Assembly (NCBI RefSeq): GCF_035712445.1
Contig: NZ_DASTAT010000143.1
Coordinates: 1 to 64,000 of the forward strand
Direction of reading: 5' to 3'
DNA from: Oligoflexus sp.
GTDB lineage: Bacteria; Bdellovibrionota_B; Oligoflexia; Oligoflexales; Oligoflexaceae
Length of the DNA stretch: 64,000 bases
The position numbers were made by a program, and so were the translations under genes. This document shows, piece after piece, positions 54,033 through 62,198 of this stretch. Each line of letters starts with the position of its first letter. Position 1 is the first letter of the stretch. The notes beneath the pieces were generated by a model. It saw only the letters and a list, made by a program, of their open reading frames with translations. It was not told the origin of the DNA and ran no database searches.

Positions 54033-54425
54033 GCCTTTAAAACCTCATGAAGGCTCGATGCAAATCAGAAAATTGTTTTGGGGGAACAGGTGTATTATGC
54101 CGAACGGCAACAGAGGCAGGCCAAGGAACAGGCTTGGAACCAGGCTGCTTTTTTGAAGGAGTATGGAATCAGGATCGAAGTCATAGTTACGCTTATCCCA
54201 TATGCGGAATCAGGTCTCATGCTCATCCTAACGAGTGCCGCAGTCGTCGTCTGCAATTTTCTTTCTATAAGCTTATGCCGATTCCCCATAAGCCACGGGA
54301 CGGACGCCCTGTCAATCCAGCCAGACTCATCCATGACCCTGATATGACCGGGATATTCGTAGTTTTTCAAGTCCCACAACCCCTTTCCCGATAAGAATAC
54401 AGAACCACCGCGCGAGGATATCAGC
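54033..54425. other. Intergenic region with no clear gene
   Basis: 393 bases between the amidotransferase and the lipoprotein gene. I see an AT-rich stretch with TATTAT near 54092, a weak -10 candidate for the lipoprotein gene. A TTG-initiated 89-codon frame (54078-54347) lacks a ribosome site and a recognisable domain. No tRNA or small RNA hairpin was recognised. Confidence 0.3.
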
Positions 54426-55106
54426 ATGCGACGATTCATACCGTGCGTCTTATTTATAGCTCTTGCCACCTGGTCCTGTTCGAAGGGCGAGGTGGGACCG
54501 GCTTTGCCCCAGGCCTCATTCACAAGTGCGTCGCAAGGCTGTGACGGCCAGGCGTCCTGTGATGCGATCCCGACGGAAAGCCATTCCGATAATGTGGTCG
54601 CGGAGCCGATGCCCGACACAGTTGCGGAGGTCCCGGCACCTCCCGCACCGATGCCGACGCCCACGCCGACTCTGACGCCGATACCGAAGGCTCCCGCCCC
54701 GACACTCGTGACCTATAATTTTCAGGTCGACATCGCTTCCGGTTCGCTGACGGGCAAAAGTTATAGAGGTTCGTTCACCTATGATCCCAAACTTGCAACC
54801 GGAGCTGATCCGCAGACAGTGACCGCGATGGACTTTAAATTCGATTATCTGATCGGGGCGGAACTCGTCGTCGACGCGCCTGCAAAGATCACTCTGGTCG
54901 GTGGCAAGGCCACGCAGCTGACAGTGGTTGGAGGACCTGCGGGAAAACGCTTTGGCATCAATCTGGGTTTTGACCGGAATCAGTTCGGTCTGCCTACCGA
55001 AGCTTTCGTGCGCAATGGCGAGCAGTATTTTGGCTATTTGAACGCCAACGCTATCGTCGATGGCGCTGGCCGGGTGAGCTATACACTGGTACCCGCAGGG
55101 CCGTGA
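54426..55106 (+). CDS. Lipoprotein with Pro/Thr linker and beta-rich domain
   Basis: A 226-residue lipoprotein. The signal ends in ALATWSC, with Cys at residue 18. A spacer rich in Pro, Thr and Ala (about residues 45-95, PAPPAPMPTPTPTLTP) precedes a globular beta-rich domain of about 130 residues (TYNFQVDIASGSLTGKSYRG onwards, with VTAMDFKFDYLIGAELV). That domain resembles small secreted domains seen in PEP-CTERM proteins, without the sorting tail. GAGGA precedes the ATG. Function unknown; it is probably surface-exposed. Confidence 0.72.
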   Translation: MRRFIPCVLFIALATWSCSKGEVGPALPQASFTSASQGCDGQASCDAIPTESHSDNVVAEPMPDTVAEVPAPPAPMPTPTPTLTPIPKAPAPTLVTYNFQVDIASGSLTGKSYRGSFTYDPKLATGADPQTVTAMDFKFDYLIGAELVVDAPAKITLVGGKATQLTVVGGPAGKRFGINLGFDRNQFGLPTEAFVRNGEQYFGYLNANAIVDGAGRVSYTLVPAGP

Positions 55107-55113
55107 TCGGCCC
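55098..55113. terminator. Hairpin at the lipoprotein stop codon
   Basis: GGGCCG (55098-55103), loop TGAT and CGGCCC (55108-55113) form a 6-bp GC stem whose loop holds the stop codon. It separates the lipoprotein gene from the convergent flavoprotein gene. There is no T run, so the terminator call is tentative. Confidence 0.3.
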
Positions 55114-55128
55114 GCAGATCCCGTGCCC

Positions 55129-56523
55129 TCAAAAGCTGGTATTCACCAGCTTTCTGGCATAAGCCGCTGTGCTTTCCACGGTTTCAAAATTCAATAGACC
55201 GCCTACATACCAGGTGTTGTTCTGACCCTGGATCGCCTTCAGCTTGCGATAAAATCCATCCCGCAGAGCTGCGCTGTCGGCGTAAGGGAAATAATTCCAC
55301 TGCACGCGCTGATAAATCTCGCCCACCTGTCCGCCCAGCAGGGCCAGATCTTCACGCAGAATTTCAGTACTCTCATCAAGCGACATGTCCCAGGTCATAA
55401 TCTGACCCGCAGTCCATACCTGCCTTGCTCTGGGGCGGTTGACGAAGGCCGTCACATGGCCTTTGGTATCGGCGGTGCCGAAGGCATCGAGAAAAACCAT
55501 GGTCCCGTCCTTATAAGGCAGTCCCGAGGCTTCGAAAAGATGAATCACATACGGATAGGAATGGACCTGCGCGAAAAGCTCGGCTTCTTCAGCGGTCGCG
55601 TCGAGGAATTTAAGCGCGGTCTTTGGATCGGCCGACACTATCAAGGCATCGTAAGTTTCCGTCTGTCCCTGGGCCGTGATGTCGATTTCCATGCCGCCTG
55701 CTGTTCGACGGCGCTGCACCTGAGTGACTTCCGCCCCGGTGCGAACGTTTCCAAGATCCCGAGCGAGGCGCGTCCACACCTCCTGATAGCCTTCAGGCGC
55801 GCGGCGCAGTCCATTGCCGCTGCCGCCACCGAAGGGCAGGATGGCTTTCAGAAAATCACCGAAGCCGATATCGAGTGAACCCAGCATGAGTTTCAGCACG
55901 TAAATCGCCGGGGTTTCCTCGTAGTATCCATAGCCACAGCCGATCCAGAACGGACGGAAGCCCTGGGCAAACACTTCAATCTTGTATTTTTTGATGAATT
56001 CAGCGAAGGGCAAAGCCAAATCGGGATCGTCTTTCTGAAAAAATCCATCCGGCTCTTTCAGATAGGCGAACTTCTTTTGAACCTTCTGCCATTGAAAAAA
56101 GCCCGACGCCAGTTCCCAGGGTTTGAAGGCCTTTTGCAAATATTCCGTCAGCTCATACTCACGGCCGTCTTCCAGTCGAACTTTGAAGGCAAGCTCTTCT
56201 TTCTGAAATTCAACCTGATAGGTCTTCGCGAGTTCATCGACCACCGCATAGCCCTCGCCCGCCCAGAACGCGCCGACTTCGAAGGTCTGCCCGGCCTCGG
56301 CCACGGAATAAACCTTGCCGCCGACTCGATCATCTTTTTCGTAGACGGTGATAGTGTTGTAGCCTTTTTTGCGAAGGGTATGCGCCGCTGTGAGCCCCGA
56401 CGCGCCCGCGCCGATGACAGCGATGCGCGCATCCTTGGCGAGCGGAGTCTGAGCGTTCAGAGGCAAGGCGAGAAGAAGAGTAGCGAGAAAAAAGAGAAGG
56501 CTCTCTTTGAGTGTTTTTACCAT
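55129..56523 (-). CDS. Exported FAD-dependent amine-oxidase-like protein
   Basis: A 464-residue flavoprotein with a signal peptide (KESLLFFLATLLLALPLNA). The dinucleotide-binding motif is IAVIGAGASGLTAAH, followed by VYEKDDRVGGKV, the usual GG motif of the amine oxidase/phytoene desaturase-like group. FEVGAFWAGEGY is the substrate-side turn, and a C-terminal NTWYVGGLLNFETVESTA binds flavin. It may oxidise an amine, a polyene or a lipid in the periplasm. There is no Tat motif, so flavin must be bound after Sec export or the signal serves as an anchor. I start at ATG 56523, with AAGGGA upstream. Confidence 0.82.
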   Translation of the reverse strand: MVKTLKESLLFFLATLLLALPLNAQTPLAKDARIAVIGAGASGLTAAHTLRKKGYNTITVYEKDDRVGGKVYSVAEAGQTFEVGAFWAGEGYAVVDELAKTYQVEFQKEELAFKVRLEDGREYELTEYLQKAFKPWELASGFFQWQKVQKKFAYLKEPDGFFQKDDPDLALPFAEFIKKYKIEVFAQGFRPFWIGCGYGYYEETPAIYVLKLMLGSLDIGFGDFLKAILPFGGGSGNGLRRAPEGYQEVWTRLARDLGNVRTGAEVTQVQRRRTAGGMEIDITAQGQTETYDALIVSADPKTALKFLDATAEEAELFAQVHSYPYVIHLFEASGLPYKDGTMVFLDAFGTADTKGHVTAFVNRPRARQVWTAGQIMTWDMSLDESTEILREDLALLGGQVGEIYQRVQWNYFPYADSAALRDGFYRKLKAIQGQNNTWYVGGLLNFETVESTAAYARKLVNTSF

Positions 56524-56647
56524 GGTCTTTCCCTTGGTGATGAAGTCCTGTCCATACAAGACAAGCTGATAGCACTTTGCGCTCAGGGCGACAAGGACTC
56601 AAGATCACCAAGGGAGTTCGTTTGCGAAACAAAGAAAATGGAACGCG

Positions 56648-58216
56648 CTAGTCACGCACGCAGGCATTGACGCCAAATTTGGCGACTGCGTTCGGATAGC
56701 TGTCGCTATAGAAGATGCCGTCCAATCCCGCGCGGAATTGCGCGTTAAAGTCACCCATGGCCGGTGCGTCCCAGTCGGTGCACCAGACGCCCGTCGCTTC
56801 ATTGTTACTCAGAATGAAAGCCGGCGTCGGCGACACATCAGGATTCGCACCGATAATTTGCTCAAGCTCCTCGTCACTGGCATTCAGCATCTTCACAATG
56901 CTGGCCGCGAAGCCGCTGATGTTCCTGTCCACATAACGGGTGAAGTAAACAACCTCGTCACAACCGGCGTTGCGAAGCACAAGAGTGGGACTCAAATCAA
57001 TCCATCCGCCTATCGAATAGCGGCCTTCATCCACAGGGCGAATATCGGAAAGGCTTGGTTCTGCCGGCGAAACCGAAATTATATCCTGCCAGGAGCGGGT
57101 GCCCAGGCTTTCGAAACGCTGGGTGCGCGTATCGGTGTAGCCGCGCTCATTCTCTTGAATGCGGGCCAGATCCGCCTCACGACCAAAGTAGCCCATTTTG
57201 ATGTCACTGAACTGCGGTTTGAACTCATAAGCCTCGCCGCGGCGATAGCTTTCATGAGCGGCTTTATAGATGGCCACGTTTGCTGCGCCCATCAGAATGG
57301 AAGTGGACGCCAGGGCCATCATGCCTTTACCGATAGGATCCTGAATGCGATGGGGACCAGCGACATCAGCGATATTGGCTTTTCGATAGTCCGCGATCAG
57401 GGCCGTAAAATCTTTTTGGCAAGCCAGGACTTCGGAATGATTCCAATCCTTGCCGGCCAGAGCTGGAGCGCACTGCTGCAGCACGGCATCCATGTCACGC
57501 AGGGGATAATACGAACCATAGCCCGCATAGAAATCAGCGATGCGCCCCATACGCCTTCCGAGTTCCGGCCAGTTGATGAAGCCTGGAAAAAAGAAAATGC
57601 TGGTATCGGCCGCCTTCCAGCTGCCGAAGTTTTTCAGGTTTCGCTGCAGCTCCTCCAGATGGAAGGGAATGTTCTGGGAATCCTGGAAGAGTGTGATCAG
57701 GTCGGGATTGATGAGGCCGCGGAATTCGGGCGTTCTCAAAACGGCCAAAACCTTTTGCGCGGCTGCTGCGGCATCATAGGTGATCAGTTTTTGAAAGGAG
57801 GGTTCGGCGACCAGGGTCTGCAGATCCTTGACAGCCTGGATCGTAAACAGCAGCGCCTGGACTTCTTCGGTATTCTTATAGGCATCGACATAGCCCATGA
57901 TGGATTTGACAAGAAACGCCAGACGCTGACGTTTTTCTTCCCGACTGCAGCTTCTGCCTTCACACTGTTCGAGCAAAGGATTCAATTGCATGGATTCATA
58001 AATAAAGCTGGTGATGCTGCCTGAGCTTCCACCGGCGATCCCATCGAAAGCAGGATAGGAATCGTGGTAGCGGCCTATGGCGCCGAAATGAGCCAAAATC
58101 CGGTCGCCGTTCCCTCGCACCGCGGCACAGGTTTTCACGGCTTCATCGTTGCCATAAGCAGCCAAAGGGCTGACCGAAATCAAAAGACCAAGAGTGACCA
58201 GGAGTGTGCGAAACAT
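56648..58216 (-). CDS. Exported patatin-like protein
   Basis: A 522-residue secreted protein resembling patatin-like phospholipases. The Gly-rich turn GNGDRILAHFGAIG corresponds to the oxyanion region, and FDGIAGGSSGSITS carries the GxSxG nucleophile. The DG(G/A) motif that supplies the catalytic Asp is doubtful: the aligned stretch reads YSIGGWIDLSP, with Ile where Asp is expected and an Asp four residues later. A long helical insert separates the two halves. I start at ATG 58216, with GGAG upstream; a TTG four codons earlier is less likely. It could be a lipase or a decayed relative. Confidence 0.68.
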   Translation of the reverse strand: MFRTLLVTLGLLISVSPLAAYGNDEAVKTCAAVRGNGDRILAHFGAIGRYHDSYPAFDGIAGGSSGSITSFIYESMQLNPLLEQCEGRSCSREEKRQRLAFLVKSIMGYVDAYKNTEEVQALLFTIQAVKDLQTLVAEPSFQKLITYDAAAAAQKVLAVLRTPEFRGLINPDLITLFQDSQNIPFHLEELQRNLKNFGSWKAADTSIFFFPGFINWPELGRRMGRIADFYAGYGSYYPLRDMDAVLQQCAPALAGKDWNHSEVLACQKDFTALIADYRKANIADVAGPHRIQDPIGKGMMALASTSILMGAANVAIYKAAHESYRRGEAYEFKPQFSDIKMGYFGREADLARIQENERGYTDTRTQRFESLGTRSWQDIISVSPAEPSLSDIRPVDEGRYSIGGWIDLSPTLVLRNAGCDEVVYFTRYVDRNISGFAASIVKMLNASDEELEQIIGANPDVSPTPAFILSNNEATGVWCTDWDAPAMGDFNAQFRAGLDGIFYSDSYPNAVAKFGVNACVRD

Positions 58217-58240
58217 GGAAATCTCCAAGGAGACAAAGAG

Positions 58241-58263
58241 GTCGTTACGTGTTTGCGAACGAC
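58241..58263. promoter_or_regulatory. GTCGTT-N11-AACGAC inverted repeat upstream of the patatin-like gene
   Basis: A 6-bp inverted repeat, spaced as a classic dimer site, 25 bases before the gene's start codon. A second symmetric pair, TGACA (58299-58303) and TGTCA (58316-58320), lies further upstream. Both sit in the leader of the minus-strand gene. Regulator unknown. Confidence 0.3.
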
Positions 58264-58354
58264 CCCTTTGTTAACGCACTTTCCTTAGTCAATCAATGTG
58301 ACATATCTGATGAAGTGTCATAAGAAAGGATGATGGGATGAGCGCAATCCCGGT

Positions 58355-59716
58355 TTATTTCGCGCGATAGACCCGCTTGCCAGCGACATAAGTTTCAACG
58401 ACGTTGCGATCGTCACCCAGGGTCAGAAGGACGAAGAGTTTTTCCTGAAGGGTCTTGCTGTTCTTATTCCTGAGTTTGGACAACGGCGTCGCGCCCCAGT
58501 TCATCACCACGAAATCGGCCTCGTTGCCGGTTTTGAAACTGCCGATCTTGTCGTCAAGTCCCAGCGCCTGGGCACCGCCAAGCGTGGCGAGATAAAAGCT
58601 TTGCAGCGACGAGAGTTTCTGCCCCTGAAGCTGAACGACCTTATAGGCTTCATTCATCGTCTGCAGCATCGAAAAGCTGGTACCGGCACCAACATCCGTG
58701 CCCATGCCGACGCGAATGCCCTTATCCAAGGCCGGCAGCAGTTTGAAAAGGCCGCTGCCCAAAAAGAGATTCGAAGTGGGACAGAAGGCGATGCTGGAGC
58801 GTGTGGCTGCGATGCGATCGAATTCAGAATCAGTCAGGTGCACGCCATGGGCAAACACGGAGTGTTCACCAGCCAAACCATAGTGCTCATAAACATCGAA
58901 ATAACCGCTGCGCTCAGGAAACAAGGACTTCACCCATTCCACTTCGCTCGGATTCTCCGAGACGTGGGTATGAACGTAGGTCGTAGGAAACTCGGCCTTG
59001 AGCCGTCCGGCAGCAGCCAGCTGCTCAGGTGTGGACGTCGGTGCGAAGCGTGGCGTGATCGCATAAAGAAGCCGGTTTTTGCCGTGCCATTTCTGAATGA
59101 GCGCCTTGCTTTCCGCATACGATGTCTCGGCAGTATCGACCAGATAATCCGGTGCGTTGCGATCCATCATCACCTTGCCGCCGATCAGCCTCATATTGAA
59201 GCGGCTGGCCTCGTCGAAGAGAGCGTCCACTGATTCAGGATGCACGGTGCCGAAGACCAGGGCCGAGGTGGTGCCGTTGCGCAGGAGCTGGTCTATAAAG
59301 AAGCGGGACTGCTTGCGCGCGTAATCGTAGTCCTTGTACTTTCTTTCGGTGGGAAAAGTATAAGTGTTCAGCCACTGCAGCAGCTGCTCGCCATAGGCGG
59401 CGATCATTTCCGTCTGGGGATAATGAACGTGAGTGTCCACGAAGCCAGGCACGATCAGACGACCGGAATAATCAACCCACTCGGCATCGCGGAACTTTTT
59501 CGCGATTTCACTGTGAGGCCCGACGTCCCGCACACTCCCGTTGTCGATGACCAGGGCCCCATCCTGGAAATACTGATAGGCCTGCTCCCCTAGGCGGGCG
59601 GGATCGCCAGTGAAATGCAGGATAGATGCCCGATAGGCTTTGACTTCGGCCAGGGCCTGGCTGGCAGACACAAGGCTCAAACCGATCCAGAGACTCATCC
59701 AAAACTTGAGACGCAT
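58355..59716 (-). CDS. guaD: Guanine deaminase-like amidohydrolase with signal peptide
   Basis: A 453-residue zinc amidohydrolase with the guanine deaminase signature. PGFVDTHVHYPQ gives the two metal His residues plus the family-specific Tyr-Pro-Gln. THVSEN holds the next His and Glu, FAHGVHL a further His, and GTDVGAGTSFSML the metal-binding Asp and a characteristic GuaD stretch. It probably converts guanine to xanthine, although related substrates cannot be excluded. Unusually, it begins with a 23-residue signal peptide (WMSLWIGLSLVSASQALA), so it should act outside the cytoplasm. GAGGA precedes the ATG. The start cannot be moved inside without losing the signal. Confidence 0.85.
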   Translation of the reverse strand: MRLKFWMSLWIGLSLVSASQALAEVKAYRASILHFTGDPARLGEQAYQYFQDGALVIDNGSVRDVGPHSEIAKKFRDAEWVDYSGRLIVPGFVDTHVHYPQTEMIAAYGEQLLQWLNTYTFPTERKYKDYDYARKQSRFFIDQLLRNGTTSALVFGTVHPESVDALFDEASRFNMRLIGGKVMMDRNAPDYLVDTAETSYAESKALIQKWHGKNRLLYAITPRFAPTSTPEQLAAAGRLKAEFPTTYVHTHVSENPSEVEWVKSLFPERSGYFDVYEHYGLAGEHSVFAHGVHLTDSEFDRIAATRSSIAFCPTSNLFLGSGLFKLLPALDKGIRVGMGTDVGAGTSFSMLQTMNEAYKVVQLQGQKLSSLQSFYLATLGGAQALGLDDKIGSFKTGNEADFVVMNWGATPLSKLRNKNSKTLQEKLFVLLTLGDDRNVVETYVAGKRVYRAK

Positions 59717-59938
59717 GAAGTCCTCACTTGAAAAAAATGAAGTAATTTTAAGCGGAGGTTTTTAGCGGTAGGGATGGATGGAAACGCCCTCCCCAATGCT
59801 GTCGAGACCTTGCGGCTGATGACATTGAGAAGTAAAAACCTACAAAAGCGGCGAATCCTAACATAAGTGCGATTCATGCACAATGGGGTGGATTATGGGG
59901 GATACCAGGCGGTTCACTTTCGCCACTGAAAGGTGGCT

Positions 59939-59976
59939 GGCCCCTGCGAACCCAAGGGATGGATTCGGCAGGGGCC
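59939..59976 (-). terminator. GC hairpin downstream of phoD
   Basis: GGCCCCTGC (59939-59947) and GCAGGGGCC (59968-59976) form a perfect 9-bp stem, extended inside by GAA/TTC. It lies just beyond the stop of the minus-strand phosphatase gene. The T run is weak on that side, but the stem is very stable. Confidence 0.55.
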
Positions 59977-59998
59977 GGCTGGGTCTGGGGATCCTGGC

Positions 59999-61753
59999 TT
60001 AAATCTTAAGATTTTCGAATTTCAGCTGGGCCGGATAGTAGCGCTGGAAGCGGACCAGTTTCTTGCCGGCTTCGCGAGCGGTCGGCGCATCCTTATTGAT
60101 GTGATACACTTTCCACTCAGCTTTGTCCTTATCCATGGCGACCACGGTGTATCCATAGTAAATCGCCCCGAAGCTCGTGAAGTGTGGATTCACGAGTTTC
60201 AACTTGTCATCAAAGATGCGCTCTGCCAGCCAGCCTTTGGTATAGTTGGAACCCACGAATTCATAAACGCGATCCAAAAAGGATTTCTTGCCCTGAGGGG
60301 CTGCCTTGGCTGTCAGCTGCAGGCCAAGGGCAAAGTTCGCGGAGGTAACGGATGGCGTCATGAGTTCAAAGCCCACAACGTTATCCGTATCCTTGTTGCC
60401 CGGCTTATTGTAATCAATCTTCACGAACGAGCTGATATAGGTGTGCAGATCGCCGGTCAGGACGAAGAGATTCTTGACCCCCTTGTTTTTCAGCTCCTGA
60501 AGGACCTTCTGCCGTTCACCGCGGTAGCCGTCCCAGGCGTCATATCCGGCCAGGAGAGTCAGGGTTTTCTGAGAAATCCTTTCCAAAACTCCAAACTGGG
60601 AAAGAAGGGTCTGGTTGCCCCAGAGCTTCCAGTGCGCCTTGGATTGGGCCATCCCATCGATCAGCCAGCTGCGCTGCTCGGTTCCCAGCATGGTGTGACT
60701 GGTGGGATTCTCGGTCGGTTCCGATGAGGCATCGACCATGCTTTCCACCTGAGGCGTACGATAGGTCCGCGTGTCAGTCATGAAGAGTTCAGCGAGGTTG
60801 CCGAACTGGAATTTACGGTAGATTTTAAGGAAAGCGAAAGGATGCGTGGCGTTCTCATCGAGCTGCACGCGGGCCGGAACGAACTCCGTCCAGGCTTTCT
60901 GGGCTGAGATCTTCAATCCGTTGCGCACCGGGGCCTCCGCTGCGGCGAAGGGATGATTGTCATCCACCTTGAGGGCGTCTTCCAGATAGTCCCAGCTCGC
61001 ATCGTTCGCCGTCTCATGATCATCGGTGGTGATGATCCAGGTATGGTTTTCCATGGCGCGCTGCAGGCTACGATCGTTCCTGTAGGTTTTATAGATGGTC
61101 CGGTAATCGTCAAGACTGAGTGCCACATCATTCGCAATCGGCACGCGGCGCGTATGCGATTCGAGATCGGGATACTGCGCATATTCATAAACGAAGTCGC
61201 CGACGTGAACGACGAAGTCCAGATCCTCATCGGCCAGTGCATCAAAAGCGTGGAAGTAGCCCGAGGAATAATCCTGGCAGGTGATCAAAGCATATTTCAG
61301 TTTATCGACGTTTTGATCCAAGCCAGGCGCGGTTTTACACCGGCCCGTGCGGCTGCTGACACCGCGGTAGATGAAGCGATAATAGTAGCGGGTCGCGGGC
61401 TGAAGACGCGCCTCGGGTTTTTCATCCAGATCCACTTTCACAGTGTAATCATACTGCGCGTCCAGATGAGTGCCCGCGACCGTCCCCATATAAAGGACTT
61501 CCTGGAACAGAGCGTCCAAGGAGATCTGGAAGTAAAGCGGTTCGGACCCATCCACGATCACTTCGGGGTTCAGTCGGGTCCAAAGGATCACGCCCTGCGG
61601 CGTGGGATCACCTGAAGCCACGGACTGTGGAAAATAGCGGTCGGCTTCAACACTCGATGTTCCGGCCAGCAGGGTTTCCGAAAGGCTGATCGCATAGGGA
61701 GCCGTGAAGGCAAAGCCAAGGCTTTTGATAAAATTGCGGCGATGAAGTGTCAT
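59999..61753 (-). CDS. phoD: Tat-exported alkaline phosphatase D (PhoD-like)
   Basis: A 584-residue metallophosphatase of the PhoD family, hydrolysing phosphodiesters and monoesters outside the cytoplasm. The N terminus MTLHRRNFIKSLGF is a twin-arginine signal, as the family requires because cofactor is bound before export. Metal-site motifs are VVHVGDFVYEY, TTDDHETANDASW and VLTGDLHTY. An N-terminal beta domain (YFPQSVASGDPTPQGVILWT) is the PhoD_N module. I start at ATG 61753, with GAGGA eight bases upstream. The gene lies upstream of guaD on the same strand, separated by a 282-base gap, so it is probably a separate unit. Confidence 0.9.
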   Translation of the reverse strand: MTLHRRNFIKSLGFAFTAPYAISLSETLLAGTSSVEADRYFPQSVASGDPTPQGVILWTRLNPEVIVDGSEPLYFQISLDALFQEVLYMGTVAGTHLDAQYDYTVKVDLDEKPEARLQPATRYYYRFIYRGVSSRTGRCKTAPGLDQNVDKLKYALITCQDYSSGYFHAFDALADEDLDFVVHVGDFVYEYAQYPDLESHTRRVPIANDVALSLDDYRTIYKTYRNDRSLQRAMENHTWIITTDDHETANDASWDYLEDALKVDDNHPFAAAEAPVRNGLKISAQKAWTEFVPARVQLDENATHPFAFLKIYRKFQFGNLAELFMTDTRTYRTPQVESMVDASSEPTENPTSHTMLGTEQRSWLIDGMAQSKAHWKLWGNQTLLSQFGVLERISQKTLTLLAGYDAWDGYRGERQKVLQELKNKGVKNLFVLTGDLHTYISSFVKIDYNKPGNKDTDNVVGFELMTPSVTSANFALGLQLTAKAAPQGKKSFLDRVYEFVGSNYTKGWLAERIFDDKLKLVNPHFTSFGAIYYGYTVVAMDKDKAEWKVYHINKDAPTAREAGKKLVRFQRYYPAQLKFENLKI

Positions 61754-62198
61754 GAAGGGTTCCTCTAAAAATGCATGCGGGTTCCCTACCATTACCGGCT
61801 ATGTCATTCAAGGTAGAAACGCATCCTTCCGGGGAACTTGATTACCTTTGCGGCTTTCATAGCTTTGTCTTCACCGCAATTTTCTGCGCGTCGGCAAGAA
61901 GCGCCGCCGTCACAGCTCTGGCGATCAACTCCATCTGTATCCTGAATGTGGGACGGATATGGCCAGCAGCAATCAGGAAAGCGCGGCCACTCGCGTCAGA
62001 AAAATCTGACCACCGTCTTTGTTACGCCGAATGCCTTGCGGCTTTCAATGCGACCCGCTTTCTCCGTAAATCCGTGACGGGCGACAGACAATGTCTGGAC
62101 AGCCCCCAAAGCGGCCAAAGGATTCACCGGCCCATATATTGCAGCTCTATTCGCAATCGGGCTGGTCCCGGCTTTCCTTCCACGCTCAGGTGTATGCC
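61754..62198. other. Divergent intergenic region
   Basis: 445 bases between the divergent phoD and type III synthase genes. It must hold the promoters of both, but I see no convincing -35/-10 pair. Open frames here (for example 61771-62202 on the plus strand) lack domains and ribosome sites. Confidence 0.35.

Noticed and set aside
54078..54347. 89-codon frame between the amidotransferase and lipoprotein genes
   Set aside because: It starts at TTG without a ribosome site and resembles no protein family.
56738..58024. 428-codon plus-strand frame opposite the patatin-like gene
   Set aside because: It is a mirror frame of a gene with signal peptide, ribosome site and domain motifs, and shows no recognisable protein features.
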